Shown here: piece after piece, positions 9,651 through 17,860 of the stretch
Numbering within the stretch: position 1 is the first letter of the stretch
Layout: the number at the start of each line of letters is the position of its first letter
Source: JALORV01 sp035498175
GTDB lineage: Bacteria > Pseudomonadota > Gammaproteobacteria > Burkholderiales > Burkholderiaceae_F
Length of the DNA stretch: 64,000 bases
Assembly (NCBI GenBank): GCA_035498175.1
Contig: DATKAJ010000025.1
Coordinates: forward strand, 72,203-136,202
Direction: 5' to 3'
Made by a program: the position numbers and the translations under genes
The notes under the pieces: model-generated
Told to the model about the DNA's origin: nothing
Database searches by the model: none
What the model saw: the letters and a program-made list of their open reading frames with translations, nothing else

Positions 9651-11033
9651 ATGATCCGCCGCGTCATCGAGCGGGTGTCGACGCTCTTCTCGCGGGGACC
9701 ACGCAAGCCGCGTGGCCCGAAGCACATCGGTGCGGCCGAGCACGGCATCAACCAGGAGCTCATCGCGCGTTCCGCGCTGCGCGTCTGCGAGACGTTGCAG
9801 AAGGCCGGTCACCGTGGTTACCTGGTCGGCGGTGCGGTGCGTGACCTGCTGCTCGGCGTCGCGCCGAAAGACTTCGACGTCGCGACCGACGCGACCCCGG
9901 AGCAGGTGAAGTCGCACTTCAGGCGCGCGATCATCATCGGGCGCCGCTTCCGGCTGGTACACGTGATGTTCGGCCAGGAGACGATCGAGGTGTCGACCTT
10001 CCGTGCGCTCGACAATCCGGACCGACTGACCGACGCGCACGGCCGCGTGCTGGCGGACAACCTGTTCGGCCAGCAGCACGAGGACGCCACGCGCCGCGAC
10101 TTCACGGTCAACGCGCTCTACTACGACCCGGCCACGCGCGAGGTGATCGACTATCACGACGGCGTCAAGGACCTGCGACGCAAGCGCCTGCGCATGATCG
10201 GTGATCCGGAAGCGCGCTATCGCGAAGACCCGGTGCGCATGCTGCGCGCAGTGCGTTTCGCCGCGAAGCTCGGCTTCGAGATCGACGAGGCCACGCGCGA
10301 ACCGATTCCGCGGCTGGCGGGACTGATCGAAAACGTACCGGCGGCGCGGCTCTTCGACGAGATGCTGAAGCTGCTGACCAGCGGCCACTCGGTCGCGTGC
10401 ATCGCGCGCCTGCGCACCGAGGGACTGCACCACGGGCTGCTGCCCCTGCTCGACGTGATCCTCGAGCAGCCGGCCGGCGAGCGCTTCGTGCTGCAGGCGC
10501 TGGCGCGCACGGACGAACGCGTGCGTTCCGGCAAGTCGATTTCGCCCGGTTTCCTGTTCGCGACGCTGCTCTGGCACGACGTGCTGGTCAAATGGAACGC
10601 GCGCACGGCGCGCGGCGAACACCGCATCCCGGCCCTGCACCTTGCCATCGACGACACGCTGGACGCCCAGACCGAGAAGCTCGCGATCCAGCGCCGCTTC
10701 GTGTCCGACATGCGGGAGATCTGGGGACTGCAACCGCGCTTCGAGCGGCGCAGTGGTCGCTCACCGTTCCGGCTGCTCGAGCACCTGCGATTCCGCGCCG
10801 GTTATGATTTCCTGTTGCTGCGCGCCGCGGCCGATGAGGTTACGGCCGAGCTGGCCGACTGGTGGACCCGCTTCGCGCACGCAGCGCCGGAGGAGCGCGA
10901 AGCACTGGTGCAGCAGGTCGCGCACAGTTCCGCCGAAGCGCCGGGGAGAAAACGGCGGCGGCGCCCGCGCAACAAGAATGCGATGCGCGGGGAGCCGAAC
11001 ACCGTGGGAAGCGAAAGCAGCAGCGGGACTTGA
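9651..11033 (+). CDS. pcnB: poly(A) polymerase I
   Basis: 460 residues. The nucleotidyltransferase domain carries GGAVRDLLLG and the catalytic DFDVATDA pair (about residues 64-85), then RRDFTVNALYYD and the RNA-binding REDPVRMLRAVRFAAKLGF segment. The last 35 residues are basic (RKRRRRPRNKN), as expected for RNA contact. The enzyme adds 3' poly(A) tails that promote RNA decay. It is followed by folK at 9 bp, a pairing common in proteobacteria. Confidence 0.96.
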   Translation: MIRRVIERVSTLFSRGPRKPRGPKHIGAAEHGINQELIARSALRVCETLQKAGHRGYLVGGAVRDLLLGVAPKDFDVATDATPEQVKSHFRRAIIIGRRFRLVHVMFGQETIEVSTFRALDNPDRLTDAHGRVLADNLFGQQHEDATRRDFTVNALYYDPATREVIDYHDGVKDLRRKRLRMIGDPEARYREDPVRMLRAVRFAAKLGFEIDEATREPIPRLAGLIENVPAARLFDEMLKLLTSGHSVACIARLRTEGLHHGLLPLLDVILEQPAGERFVLQALARTDERVRSGKSISPGFLFATLLWHDVLVKWNARTARGEHRIPALHLAIDDTLDAQTEKLAIQRRFVSDMREIWGLQPRFERRSGRSPFRLLEHLRFRAGYDFLLLRAAADEVTAELADWWTRFAHAAPEEREALVQQVAHSSAEAPGRKRRRRPRNKNAMRGEPNTVGSESSSGT

Positions 11034-11042
11034 CTGACGCCT

Positions 11043-11543
11043 GTGAAGCGGATTGCGTACATCGGTCTGGGATCGAACCAGGGGGAGGTCACCGAGGCCC
11101 TGAACTCGGCGATCGAATCCCTGCGCTCGATCGAGCAGAGCGAACTCATCGCGGTCTCGCCGTTCTACCGCTCGGCGCCGATTGATGCCCCCGGTCCCGA
11201 CTTTCTGAATGCGGTCGTCAAGCTCGAAACGGCCCTCGAACCGTATGCGCTGTTGCTGCACCTGCTCGACATCGAGCTGATGCTCGGGCGCAAGCGGCGC
11301 GGCCTCAAGAAGAACGCGCCGCGCAACGTCGACCTTGACCTGCTGCTGGTCGGCGACATCATTATCCAGAGCACCCCGCTGACGTTGCCGCACCCGCGGC
11401 TGCACCTGCGCGCCTTCGTGTTGCGCCCGCTGCTCGATCTGGCGCCGGATATCCGCATCCCGGGCCAGGGTCCGGCCGCGTCGTTCCTCGATGCGGTCGA
11501 AGACCAGAAGATCGAGCCTGTCGAGGCGCCAGCCGCGCCCTGA
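11043..11543 (+). CDS. folK: 7,8-dihydro-6-hydroxymethylpterin pyrophosphokinase
   Basis: 166 residues from a GTG start. The HPPK signatures are present: GLGSNQG (8-14), SPFYRSAPID, the RNVDLDLLL catalytic region and LPHPRLHLRAFVL. The enzyme transfers pyrophosphate from ATP to hydroxymethyl-dihydropterin in folate synthesis. The last 10 residues are a short Pro/Ala tail. It sits between pcnB and a DUF486 gene in a tight same-strand run. Confidence 0.95.
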   Translation: MKRIAYIGLGSNQGEVTEALNSAIESLRSIEQSELIAVSPFYRSAPIDAPGPDFLNAVVKLETALEPYALLLHLLDIELMLGRKRRGLKKNAPRNVDLDLLLVGDIIIQSTPLTLPHPRLHLRAFVLRPLLDLAPDIRIPGQGPAASFLDAVEDQKIEPVEAPAAP

Positions 11544-11556
11544 TCCGGAGCGCCCA

Positions 11557-11913
11557 ATGTCTGGATTGCCGGTCGTCGTATCGACGACGTTGCTGCTGAT
11601 TGGCTCCAACGTCTTCATGACCTTCGCCTGGTACGCACACCTGCGCAACCTGAACGACAAGCCGTTCTGGATCGCAGCGCTCGTGAGCTGGGGCGTGGCG
11701 CTGTTCGAGTACCTGCTGCAGGTTCCGGCCAATCGCATCGGCTACACGCAGTATTCGCTGGCGCAGCTCAAGATCCTGCAGGAGGTCATCACGCTCGCGG
11801 TCTTCGTGCCTTTCGCCGTCCTCTACATGAAGGAGGCGCCGCGTCTCGACTACCTCTGGGCCGCGCTGTGTCTGATGGCGGCGGTGTACTTCATGTTTCG
11901 CGGTCACGCATGA
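11557..11913 (+). CDS. DMT-superfamily DUF486 membrane protein
   Basis: 118 residues with four hydrophobic segments (about 5-22, 35-52, 70-88 and 98-114) and the DUF486 signatures FMTFAWYAHL, FEYLLQVPANRIGY and QLKILQEVITL. DUF486 proteins are small members of the drug/metabolite transporter superfamily with no settled substrate. The start follows GGAGC at a short distance. Its stop overlaps the next start by 4 bp (ATGA). Confidence 0.88.
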   Translation: MSGLPVVVSTTLLLIGSNVFMTFAWYAHLRNLNDKPFWIAALVSWGVALFEYLLQVPANRIGYTQYSLAQLKILQEVITLAVFVPFAVLYMKEAPRLDYLWAALCLMAAVYFMFRGHA

Positions 11914-12551
11914 TCGCCGGCCGCTATCGCTACATCGCGGTCGAGGGGCCGATCGGAGCGGGCAAGACCTCGCTGACACGCAGGCTGGCGCAGCACCACG
12001 GCGGGCACACGCTGCTCGAGAAGCCCGAAGCGAATCCGTTCCTCGAGCGCTTCTATGGCGACCGCGCGCGCTATGCGCTGCAGACTCAACTGTTCTTCCT
12101 GTTCCAGCGCGTACAGCAGCTCGCCGAGCTGCGCCAGCTGGATCTGTTCCGCGAACTGCTGTTCGCCGATTTCCTGCTGGACAAGGACCCGTTGTTCGCG
12201 CGCCTGACGTTGACGGACGAGGAACTGCGCCTTTACGAGCAGATCCTCGCACACCTGCGTCCGCAGACGCCGCCGCCGGACCTGGTGATCGCGCTGCAGG
12301 CGAGCCCTGCGACGCTGGCAGAGCGCGTGGTCCGGCGCGGTAATCCCGTCGAGGCGCGGGTGACCGAGGACTATCTTGCCGCTCTGGTGGAAAGTTATGC
12401 AGACTTCTTCCACCACTATGACGAAGCGCCGGTACTGATCGTGAACACCGAGCACCTGAATCCAGTCGACAGCGACGCGGATTTCAGCCTGCTGCTCGAC
12501 CGCATCGCGCGGTTGCGCGGCCGGCGCGAGTACTTCAACCTCGCCGCATGA
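11910..12551 (+). CDS. deoxynucleoside kinase family protein
   Basis: 213 residues. P-loop GPIGAGKTSL at about residues 14-23, then LLEKPEANPFLERFYGD, QTQLFFLFQR and the VRRGNPVEARVTEDYL lid region: the deoxyadenosine/deoxyguanosine kinase family fold. Family members phosphorylate deoxynucleosides for salvage; this version, located between folK and panB, is widespread in betaproteobacteria. The substrate is not assigned. Translation is probably coupled to the DUF486 gene through the ATGA overlap. Confidence 0.88.
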   Translation: MIAGRYRYIAVEGPIGAGKTSLTRRLAQHHGGHTLLEKPEANPFLERFYGDRARYALQTQLFFLFQRVQQLAELRQLDLFRELLFADFLLDKDPLFARLTLTDEELRLYEQILAHLRPQTPPPDLVIALQASPATLAERVVRRGNPVEARVTEDYLAALVESYADFFHHYDEAPVLIVNTEHLNPVDSDADFSLLLDRIARLRGRREYFNLAA

Positions 12552-12567
12552 AGGTGGAGGTCAGGAC

Positions 12568-13398
12568 ATGAGCACGCATCCCCAGTCTGCGATCACCAGC
12601 ACGCGCAAACCAGTCACGCTACCGCGGCTGCGCGAGATGCGCGCTGGCGGCGAGCCAATTGCGATGCTGACCTGCTACGACGCCAGCTTCGCCAGACTGC
12701 TCGACGCCACCGCGGTCGACTCCATCCTGGTCGGCGATTCGCTCGGCATGGTCGTGCAGGGGCTCGACTCGACGCTGCCGGTCACACTCGACGAGGTCGC
12801 GTATCACACGCGCTGCGTCGCCCGCGGCGTGCAGGCCGCCTGGCTTATCGCCGACATGCCATTCGGGAGCTATCAGCAGGGCCCGCAACAGGCGTTTGCC
12901 AGCGCCGTGGCGCTGATGCAGGCCGGCGCGAAAATGGTCAAGCTCGAAGGGGGTGCCTGGCTCGCACCAACGATAGCGTTCCTCGTCGAGCGCGGCATCC
13001 CGGTCTGCGCCCACCTCGGCCTGACGCCGCAGTCGGTGCACGCGCTCGGCGGCTACCGTATCCAGGGCCGTAGCGAGGACGAGGCCGCGCGCTTGATCGC
13101 GGACGCACGGGCGTTGGATGCCGCCGGCGCCGCGATGCTCGTGCTCGAATTGATCCCGGCGGCGCTCGCGGCCCGCGTCACCGCAGCGGTCGGGATGCCG
13201 ACGATCGGCATCGGCGCCGGCCGCGAGGTCTCGGGACAGGTGCTGGTACTGCACGACATGCTGGACATCTATCCGGGGCGCAAGCCGCGCTTCGTGCGCA
13301 ACTTCATGCAGGGCCAGCCGGATATCGCGGCCGCGCTGGCCGCGTACGTCGCCGCCGTTAAGGATCGCAGTTTCCCGGCACCCGAGCACGCCTACTAG
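12568..13398 (+). CDS. panB: 3-methyl-2-oxobutanoate hydroxymethyltransferase
   Basis: First step of pantothenate synthesis: ketoisovalerate plus methylene-tetrahydrofolate gives ketopantoate. 276 residues with MLTCYDASFARLLD, VGDSLGMVVQG, the metal-site KLEGG, GHLGLTPQS-like AHLGLTPQSVHALGGYRIQGR and IGIGAG, all standard. A good GGAGGT ribosome-binding site is 10 nt upstream. It pairs with panC 133 bp downstream, separated by a small hairpin and a possible -10 box. Confidence 0.96.
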   Translation: MSTHPQSAITSTRKPVTLPRLREMRAGGEPIAMLTCYDASFARLLDATAVDSILVGDSLGMVVQGLDSTLPVTLDEVAYHTRCVARGVQAAWLIADMPFGSYQQGPQQAFASAVALMQAGAKMVKLEGGAWLAPTIAFLVERGIPVCAHLGLTPQSVHALGGYRIQGRSEDEAARLIADARALDAAGAAMLVLELIPAALAARVTAAVGMPTIGIGAGREVSGQVLVLHDMLDIYPGRKPRFVRNFMQGQPDIAAALAAYVAAVKDRSFPAPEHAY

Positions 13399-13485
13399 AC
13401 CGCTGGCCGGGCGCACCGTGCGGGGCCTTCTTCCGGGTCTTTTCGACCGCTGATTCGCCCGTGCGATCCGGCCTGCAACAGGCCC

Positions 13486-13491
13486 TACAAT
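13486..13491 (+). promoter_or_regulatory. candidate -10 box upstream of panC
   Basis: TACAAT followed by CCGCCG, one of several similar boxes in the window. It lies 40 bp ahead of panC and directly after a perfect 6-bp hairpin (GGCCTG-CAA-CAGGCC, 13470-13484). The hairpin has no T-run, so it is not called a terminator. Confidence 0.35.
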
Positions 13492-13531
13492 CCGCCGCCT
13501 TGCCTCCGCTCCGCCCCGGCGGCTACCGACC

Positions 13532-14374
13532 ATGAAAGTCGTCCACACGATCGAGGCCTTGCGCGACCAGCTGCGCGGACAGAACCGCATCGCGTTCGTG
13601 CCGACCATGGGCAACCTCCATGCGGCGCACCTGTCGCTGATGGCCATGGCGCACCAGCACGGCGACCCGGTGGTGGCATCGATCTTCGTCAACCGGCTGC
13701 AGTTCGGTCCGAACGAGGACTTCGACAAGTATCCCCGCACGCTGCAGGAAGACATCGACAAGCTGCAGAAGCAGAACCGCGTTTACGTGCTGTTCGCGCC
13801 GAACGAGCAGGAGATGTACCCGGAGCCACAGAACTACCGCGTGCAGCCACCGCATGACCTCGGCGACATCCTCGAGGGCGAGTTCCGGCCCGGCTTCTTC
13901 ATCGGTGTCAGCACCGTCGTGCTGAAGCTGTTCTCCTGCGCGCAGCCGCGCGTCGCAGTGTTCGGCAAGAAGGACTACCAGCAGCTGATGATCGTGCGCA
14001 ACATGTGCCGTCAGTTCGCGCTGCCGACCGAGATCGTCCCGCACGAAACGGTCCGCGATCCGGACGGTCTGGCGCTTTCGTCGCGCAACCGCTTCCTGAG
14101 CGAGGCCGAGCGCAAGGAAGCGCCGCGCCTGTATGCAACGCTGAACGCGGTGCGCGATCAGGTGCGCGGCGGCGAGACCGACATCGCGAGGATCGAACAT
14201 GACGCCACGCGCGAACTGGCCGCGGCTGGCTGGAAGGTGGACTATGTGTCGGTGCGCCGCCGCCGCGACCTGAAGGCGCCTGAAGCCGGAGAGATCGCGG
14301 CCGGCGAGCCCATGGTGGTACTGACCGCCGCAAAGCTCGGCGCCACGCGACTGATCGACAACCTGGAGATCTGA
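13532..14374 (+). CDS. panC: pantothenate synthetase
   Basis: Joins pantoate and beta-alanine using ATP. 280 residues with VPTMGNLH, QFGPNEDFDKYPRTL, VAVFGKKDYQQL and LSSRNRFLSEAER. In the ATP-binding HxGH signature (usually HEGH) this protein reads HAAH: both histidines are kept but the glycine is replaced. The rest matches the betaproteobacterial form (FVNRLQFG, RPGFF), so it is probably functional. The stop overlaps the start of the RDD gene. Confidence 0.93.
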   Translation: MKVVHTIEALRDQLRGQNRIAFVPTMGNLHAAHLSLMAMAHQHGDPVVASIFVNRLQFGPNEDFDKYPRTLQEDIDKLQKQNRVYVLFAPNEQEMYPEPQNYRVQPPHDLGDILEGEFRPGFFIGVSTVVLKLFSCAQPRVAVFGKKDYQQLMIVRNMCRQFALPTEIVPHETVRDPDGLALSSRNRFLSEAERKEAPRLYATLNAVRDQVRGGETDIARIEHDATRELAAAGWKVDYVSVRRRRDLKAPEAGEIAAGEPMVVLTAAKLGATRLIDNLEI

Positions 14375-14811
14375 TGGCCGCGCGCGAGATGGAATATGTC
14401 GGCTTCTGGGCGCGTGTCCTGGCCGCGCTGATCGACAGTGTGCTGGTGCTGCTCGTGATCGGGCCGGTGCTCTACTGGATCTATGGCCCAAGCTATCTCG
14501 CGACTGCCGGCCTCGGCGGCGCCGCCGGGACGGTGGACGTCCTGCTCAACTGGGTCTTTCCCGCGGTCGCGGTGGTCGTGTTCTGGATCTACCGCCAGGC
14601 CACACCCGGCAAGATGGTGATCGGCGCGAAGATCGTCGACGCCACGACGGGCATGCCGCCGACGACCGGGCAGCTGATCGGTCGCTACCTTGGGTACTAC
14701 GTGTCGATGATTCCGTGCTTCCTCGGCATGCTGTGGATCGCTTTCGACGCGCGCAAACAGGGCTGGCACGACAAGCTGGCCGGCACCGTCGTCATCAAGG
14801 ACCGCCGCTAG
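14374..14811 (+). CDS. RDD-family membrane protein
   Basis: 145 residues with hydrophobic segments at about 10-32, 52-72 and 105-122, and the RDD family hallmarks: ARVLAALIDS near the N-terminus, RQATPGKMVIGAKIVD in the centre and a terminal RKQGWHDKLAGTVVIKDRR. RDD proteins are small inner-membrane proteins of unknown or Na+/H+ exchange-related role. It shares an overlapping stop/start (TGATG) with panC. Confidence 0.9.
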   Translation: MAAREMEYVGFWARVLAALIDSVLVLLVIGPVLYWIYGPSYLATAGLGGAAGTVDVLLNWVFPAVAVVVFWIYRQATPGKMVIGAKIVDATTGMPPTTGQLIGRYLGYYVSMIPCFLGMLWIAFDARKQGWHDKLAGTVVIKDRR

Positions 14812-14825
14812 CGCCCTGCCGTCAT

Positions 14826-14854
14826 TTGGCCGGCGCCAGCGATTGACCGATAAT
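14826..14854 (+). promoter_or_regulatory. promoter of tRNA-Leu
   Basis: TTGGCC at 14826-14831, a 17-bp spacer, then GATAAT at 14849-14854. Predicted transcription starts about 14861, just ahead of the mature tRNA 5' end. The GC-rich stretch after the -10 is typical of stringently controlled stable RNA promoters. Confidence 0.6.
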
Positions 14855-14864
14855 CGCGGCCCGC

Positions 14865-14951
14865 GCCGGGATGGCGGAACTGGTAGACGCACGGGACTCA
14901 AAATCCCGCGGTAGCAATACCGTGCGAGTTCGATTCTCGCTCCCGGCACCA
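14865..14951 (+). tRNA. tRNA-Leu (anticodon CAA)
   Basis: An 87-nt class II tRNA. The acceptor stem pairs GCCGGGA (14865-14871) with TCCCGGC (14941-14947), followed by A and an encoded CCA. The anticodon stem CGGGA/TCCCG encloses the 7-nt loop CTCAAAA, giving anticodon CAA at 14899-14901 (reads UUG). The long variable arm CGGTA...TACCG starts at 14909, and the T arm has GTTCGATTC. The 325 bp between the RDD gene and queA hold only this tRNA, its promoter and the partial duplicate described separately. Confidence 0.96.
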
Positions 14952-14970
14952 AGGTTGAACGAAGCCGGGT

Positions 14971-14983
14971 TACCGCGGGATTT
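14971..14983. repeat. inverted repeat of the tRNA-Leu anticodon arm
   Basis: TACCGCGGGATTT is the exact reverse complement of 14901-14913 inside the tRNA (anticodon loop, stem and first bases of the variable arm). A precursor transcript could fold these together, competing with the tRNA fold, or it may be a by-product of the rearrangement that made the downstream duplicate. Confidence 0.6.
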
Positions 14984-15079
14984 CGTAGAAGGCTAACGTC
15001 GGCGCAGCCGAGGTTAAGCTTGCAAGGCGAGCGGCCGGAAACAGAACCGCGCAGGCGCAGCCGGAGCGTCTGCAAAACT

Positions 15080-15122
15080 CGGTAGCAATACCGTGCGAGT
15101 TCGATTCTCGCTCCCGGCGCCA
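15080..15122 (+). repeat. partial duplicate of tRNA-Leu 3' end
   Basis: 43 nt copying 14909-14951 (variable arm, T arm, 3' acceptor strand and CCA) with one difference, the discriminator base A to G. It starts exactly where the anticodon stem ends. No 5' half is present, so this is not a working tRNA. Such 3'-end copies are left by integrative elements that use tRNA genes as attachment sites, or by unequal recombination between tandem tRNAs. No integrase gene is in the window. Confidence 0.85.
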
Positions 15123-15136
15123 ACGGAATTTCACTC

Positions 15137-16195
15137 ATGGCCGGTAAAGCCATGCAGGCTCTCGACGAACTCACCCTCGACGATTTCGACTTCGCCCTGC
15201 CACCCGAACTGATCGCGCAGCACCCGCTGCCGGAACGGACGGCGAGCCGGCTGCTGCATGTCGCTGCCGAAGGGCTGCACGATCTCGCATTCACCGCGAT
15301 CGAGCGCCTGCTTTTCCCTGGTGACCTGCTGGTATTCAACGACACGCGAGTGATCAAGGCTCGGCTCCTCGGGCGCAAGCCCACCGGCGGGCGCGTCGAA
15401 GCGCTTGTCGAGCGCGTGCTGGAGCCGACGCTCGCGCTGGCAATGGTGCGCACCAGCCACAGACCGGCGTACGGAACGACGTTCATGTTCGGCGACGTGC
15501 GGGGAACGGTCGAAGGGCGTAGCGACGATTTTTTCCTGCTGCGATTCGATGCCGAAGTCGAGACCGTGATGGCCCGCCTTGGTCATGTGCCATTGCCACC
15601 GTACATCGCGCATCCCGACGATGCCGAGGACGCCGAGCGCTACCAGACGGTCTACGCAGCCCAGCCGGGCGCGGTGGCGGCGCCGACCGCAGGTCTGCAC
15701 TTCAGCCGCGAACTGCTCGATCGGCTGCAGACGCGCGGCGTCGAGTGCGCGACGCTGACGCTGCACGTTGGCGCCGGTACCTTCCAGCCCGTCCGAACGC
15801 GGAACCTCGCCGAACACCGGATGCACAGCGAGTGGTTCGAGATCAGCCCCGCCGCCGCGGTCGCAATCAACGCCGCGCGCGCTGGGCGGCGCCGCGTGGT
15901 AGCGGTCGGCACCACGAGTCTGCGTGCACTCGAATCCGCCGGGTCCGACGGGGCCGTACGCACCGGCGCGGGCGAAACACGGCTCTTCATCACTCCCGGG
16001 TACCGGTTCAGGGTCGTCGATGCGCTCCTCACGAACTTCCACCTGCCGAAGTCGACGCTGCTGATGCTCGTGTCCGCCTTCGCCGGACTCGACACCATTC
16101 GCGCGGCGTATGCGCATGCCGTCGCGCAGCGCTACCGCTTCTTCTCCTACGGCGACGCGATGTTTCTCGAGCGCCGCGCAGCGGCTTCCCTATGA
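15137..16195 (+). CDS. queA: S-adenosylmethionine:tRNA ribosyltransferase-isomerase
   Basis: Transfers and rearranges the ribosyl group of SAM onto 7-aminomethyl-7-deazaguanine in tRNA, forming epoxyqueuosine. 352 residues with DFDFALPPELIAQHPLPER, the VFNDTRVIKARL motif, GAVAAPTAGLHF and LHVGAGTFQPV, all canonical. A second in-frame ATG five codons downstream (MQALDEL) is an alternative start. It overlaps tgt by 4 bp (ATGA). Confidence 0.96.
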   Translation: MAGKAMQALDELTLDDFDFALPPELIAQHPLPERTASRLLHVAAEGLHDLAFTAIERLLFPGDLLVFNDTRVIKARLLGRKPTGGRVEALVERVLEPTLALAMVRTSHRPAYGTTFMFGDVRGTVEGRSDDFFLLRFDAEVETVMARLGHVPLPPYIAHPDDAEDAERYQTVYAAQPGAVAAPTAGLHFSRELLDRLQTRGVECATLTLHVGAGTFQPVRTRNLAEHRMHSEWFEISPAAAVAINAARAGRRRVVAVGTTSLRALESAGSDGAVRTGAGETRLFITPGYRFRVVDALLTNFHLPKSTLLMLVSAFAGLDTIRAAYAHAVAQRYRFFSYGDAMFLERRAAASL

Positions 16196-17334
16196 CTGCC
16201 GGATTCGAACTGCTGGCCACTGACGGCGCCGCGCGCCGCGGACGCATGATGCTGAACCACGGCGCCGTCGACACGCCGGCGTTCATGCCGGTCGGCACGT
16301 ACGGCACGGTCAAGGCGATGGCGCCGACAGAGCTTGTCGATGCCGGCGCACAGATCGTGCTCGGCAACACCTTTCACCTGTGGCTGCGACCCGGGCTCGA
16401 CGTGATCGGCGCGCACGGCGGACTGCATCGCTTCATGGGCTGGAGCCGGCCGATCCTGACAGATTCCGGTGGCTTCCAGGTGTTTTCGCTCGGCCCGCTG
16501 CGCAAGATCGCAGAGGAAGGAGTGCGTTTCGCCTCGCCTATCAACGGCGACCGTCTGCTCCTGACGCCGGAGGAGTCGATGCACATCCAGACCGTGCTCG
16601 ACTCCGACATCGCGATGGTGTTCGACGAGTGCACCCCGTACGAGATCGACGGCCGACCGGCGACCCGCGACGAAGCCGCGGCCTCGATGCGCCTGTCGCT
16701 GCGCTGGGCGCAGCGCAGCCGCGACGAATTCAACCGGCTCGGCGACGCGCGTGCCCGCAGCAATGCCATTTTCGGGATCGTGCAGGGCGGCATGTACGAG
16801 TCGTTGCGCGACGAGTCCCTCGGCGGACTGGTCGACGTCGGCTTCGACGGCTACGCGATCGGCGGCCTGTCTGTCGGCGAACCGAAGGAAGACATGCTGC
16901 GCGTCCTTGCGCACATTGCGCCGCAGCTGCCGCGCGATCGTCCTCGCTACCTGATGGGCGTCGGTACGCCCGAGGACCTGCTCGACGGCGTTGCCGCCGG
17001 CATCGACATGTTCGACTGCGTGATGCCGACCCGCAACGCGCGCAACGGGTGGCTCTTCACGCGCTACGGCGAGCTGAAGGTGCGCAACGCCCGCTATCGC
17101 GACGATCTCGCCCCGGTCGAGCCCGGCTGCGCCTGCCCGACGTGCCGGCAGTTCACGCGGGCCTATCTGCATCACCTGCAGCGGATCAACGAGATCCTCG
17201 GGGCGCGCCTGAACACGCTGCACAACCTGCACTTTTACCTGAACCTGATGCGCGACGCCCGCGCCGCCATCGAAGGGGGCCGCTTCGAGGCCTTCCGCCG
17301 GGAATTCACCGAGCTGCGCAAGCACGGCGTCTGA
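16192..17334 (+). CDS. tgt: queuine tRNA-ribosyltransferase
   Basis: Exchanges guanine 34 for preQ1 in tRNAs with GUN anticodons. 380 residues. The base-binding Asp is in TDSGGFQVFSL (D91), the nucleophile region is in the MFDCVMPTRNARNG stretch, and the zinc site CACPTC followed by a later His (CRQFTRAYLHHL) is intact. The start is set by the ATGA overlap with queA. yajC follows after 86 bp. Confidence 0.97.
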   Translation: MTAGFELLATDGAARRGRMMLNHGAVDTPAFMPVGTYGTVKAMAPTELVDAGAQIVLGNTFHLWLRPGLDVIGAHGGLHRFMGWSRPILTDSGGFQVFSLGPLRKIAEEGVRFASPINGDRLLLTPEESMHIQTVLDSDIAMVFDECTPYEIDGRPATRDEAAASMRLSLRWAQRSRDEFNRLGDARARSNAIFGIVQGGMYESLRDESLGGLVDVGFDGYAIGGLSVGEPKEDMLRVLAHIAPQLPRDRPRYLMGVGTPEDLLDGVAAGIDMFDCVMPTRNARNGWLFTRYGELKVRNARYRDDLAPVEPGCACPTCRQFTRAYLHHLQRINEILGARLNTLHNLHFYLNLMRDARAAIEGGRFEAFRREFTELRKHGV

Positions 17335-17347
17335 GGGCGCTGCACCC

Positions 17348-17353
17348 TATAAT
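17348..17353 (+). promoter_or_regulatory. candidate -10 box upstream of yajC
   Basis: A perfect TATAAT followed by CCGCCGG, 67 bp ahead of yajC. It could give yajC-secD-secF a promoter separate from queA-tgt. No convincing -35 is visible. Confidence 0.4.
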
Positions 17354-17420
17354 CCGCCGGTTCCGGCCGGCCGCGGACTGCGGCGTGTCGGCTTTACCGC
17401 TTCAAATCGACAGGAATCCC

Positions 17421-17768
17421 ATGTTCTTCATCGCCAATGCCTACGCCCAGGGTGCACCGGCTGCACAGTCGGGCTCCGAAGGGTCGCTGATGTCGATCGG
17501 CTTCATGGTCGTCATTTTCATCGTCTTCTACTTCCTGCTGATCCGGCCGCAGGTCAAACGGCAGAAGGAACACAAGTCGATGGTCGACGCGCTCAGCAAG
17601 GGCGACGAGGTTGTGACCGCCGGTGGAATCGTCGGCAAGATCACCGAGATCGCGGACCAGTACGTCACGCTTCAGGTCGCATCCGTCAATGGCCAGCCGG
17701 TGCAACTCTCTGTGCAGCGCGCCGCCGTCCAGACGCTGCTGCCCAAGGGCACGGTCAAGTCGCTGTAG
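17421..17768 (+). CDS. yajC: preprotein translocase subunit YajC
   Basis: 115 residues: a short N-terminal segment, one membrane helix at about 26-42 (IGFMVVIFIVFYFLLIRPQ) and the conserved RPQVKRQKEHKSMVDALSKGDEVVTAGGIVGKI region. YajC associates with SecDF in the inner membrane and supports protein export. The ATG sits 9 nt after an AGGAA ribosome-binding site. First gene of the yajC-secD-secF set. Confidence 0.95.
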   Translation: MFFIANAYAQGAPAAQSGSEGSLMSIGFMVVIFIVFYFLLIRPQVKRQKEHKSMVDALSKGDEVVTAGGIVGKITEIADQYVTLQVASVNGQPVQLSVQRAAVQTLLPKGTVKSL

Positions 17769-17824
17769 ACAACCGATGTCGACTGCAGCCCCGAAGGTGC
17801 CTGCCGCGTCCAAGTCTTTGCACT

Positions 17825-17860
17825 CGGGTCGGGCGCACGGCCGCTCCGAAGCCCGACCCG
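17825..17860 (+). terminator. hairpin between yajC and secD (possible terminator or attenuator)
   Basis: A perfect 10-bp inverted repeat, CGGGTCGGGC (17825-17834) with GCCCGACCCG (17851-17860), 16-nt loop, followed by CATTTTA. The stem is very stable but the T-run is short, so termination may be partial. It sits inside what is normally a single operon. Confidence 0.55.

Noticed and set aside
13470..13484. Hairpin GGCCTG-CAA-CAGGCC between panB and panC as a terminator
   Set aside because: Six-bp stem without a following T-run, and directly joined to a -10-like box.
14952..15079. A prophage or genomic island at tRNA-Leu
   Set aside because: Only 128 bp lie between the two tRNA pieces and no integrase or phage gene is visible; only the footprint is claimed.
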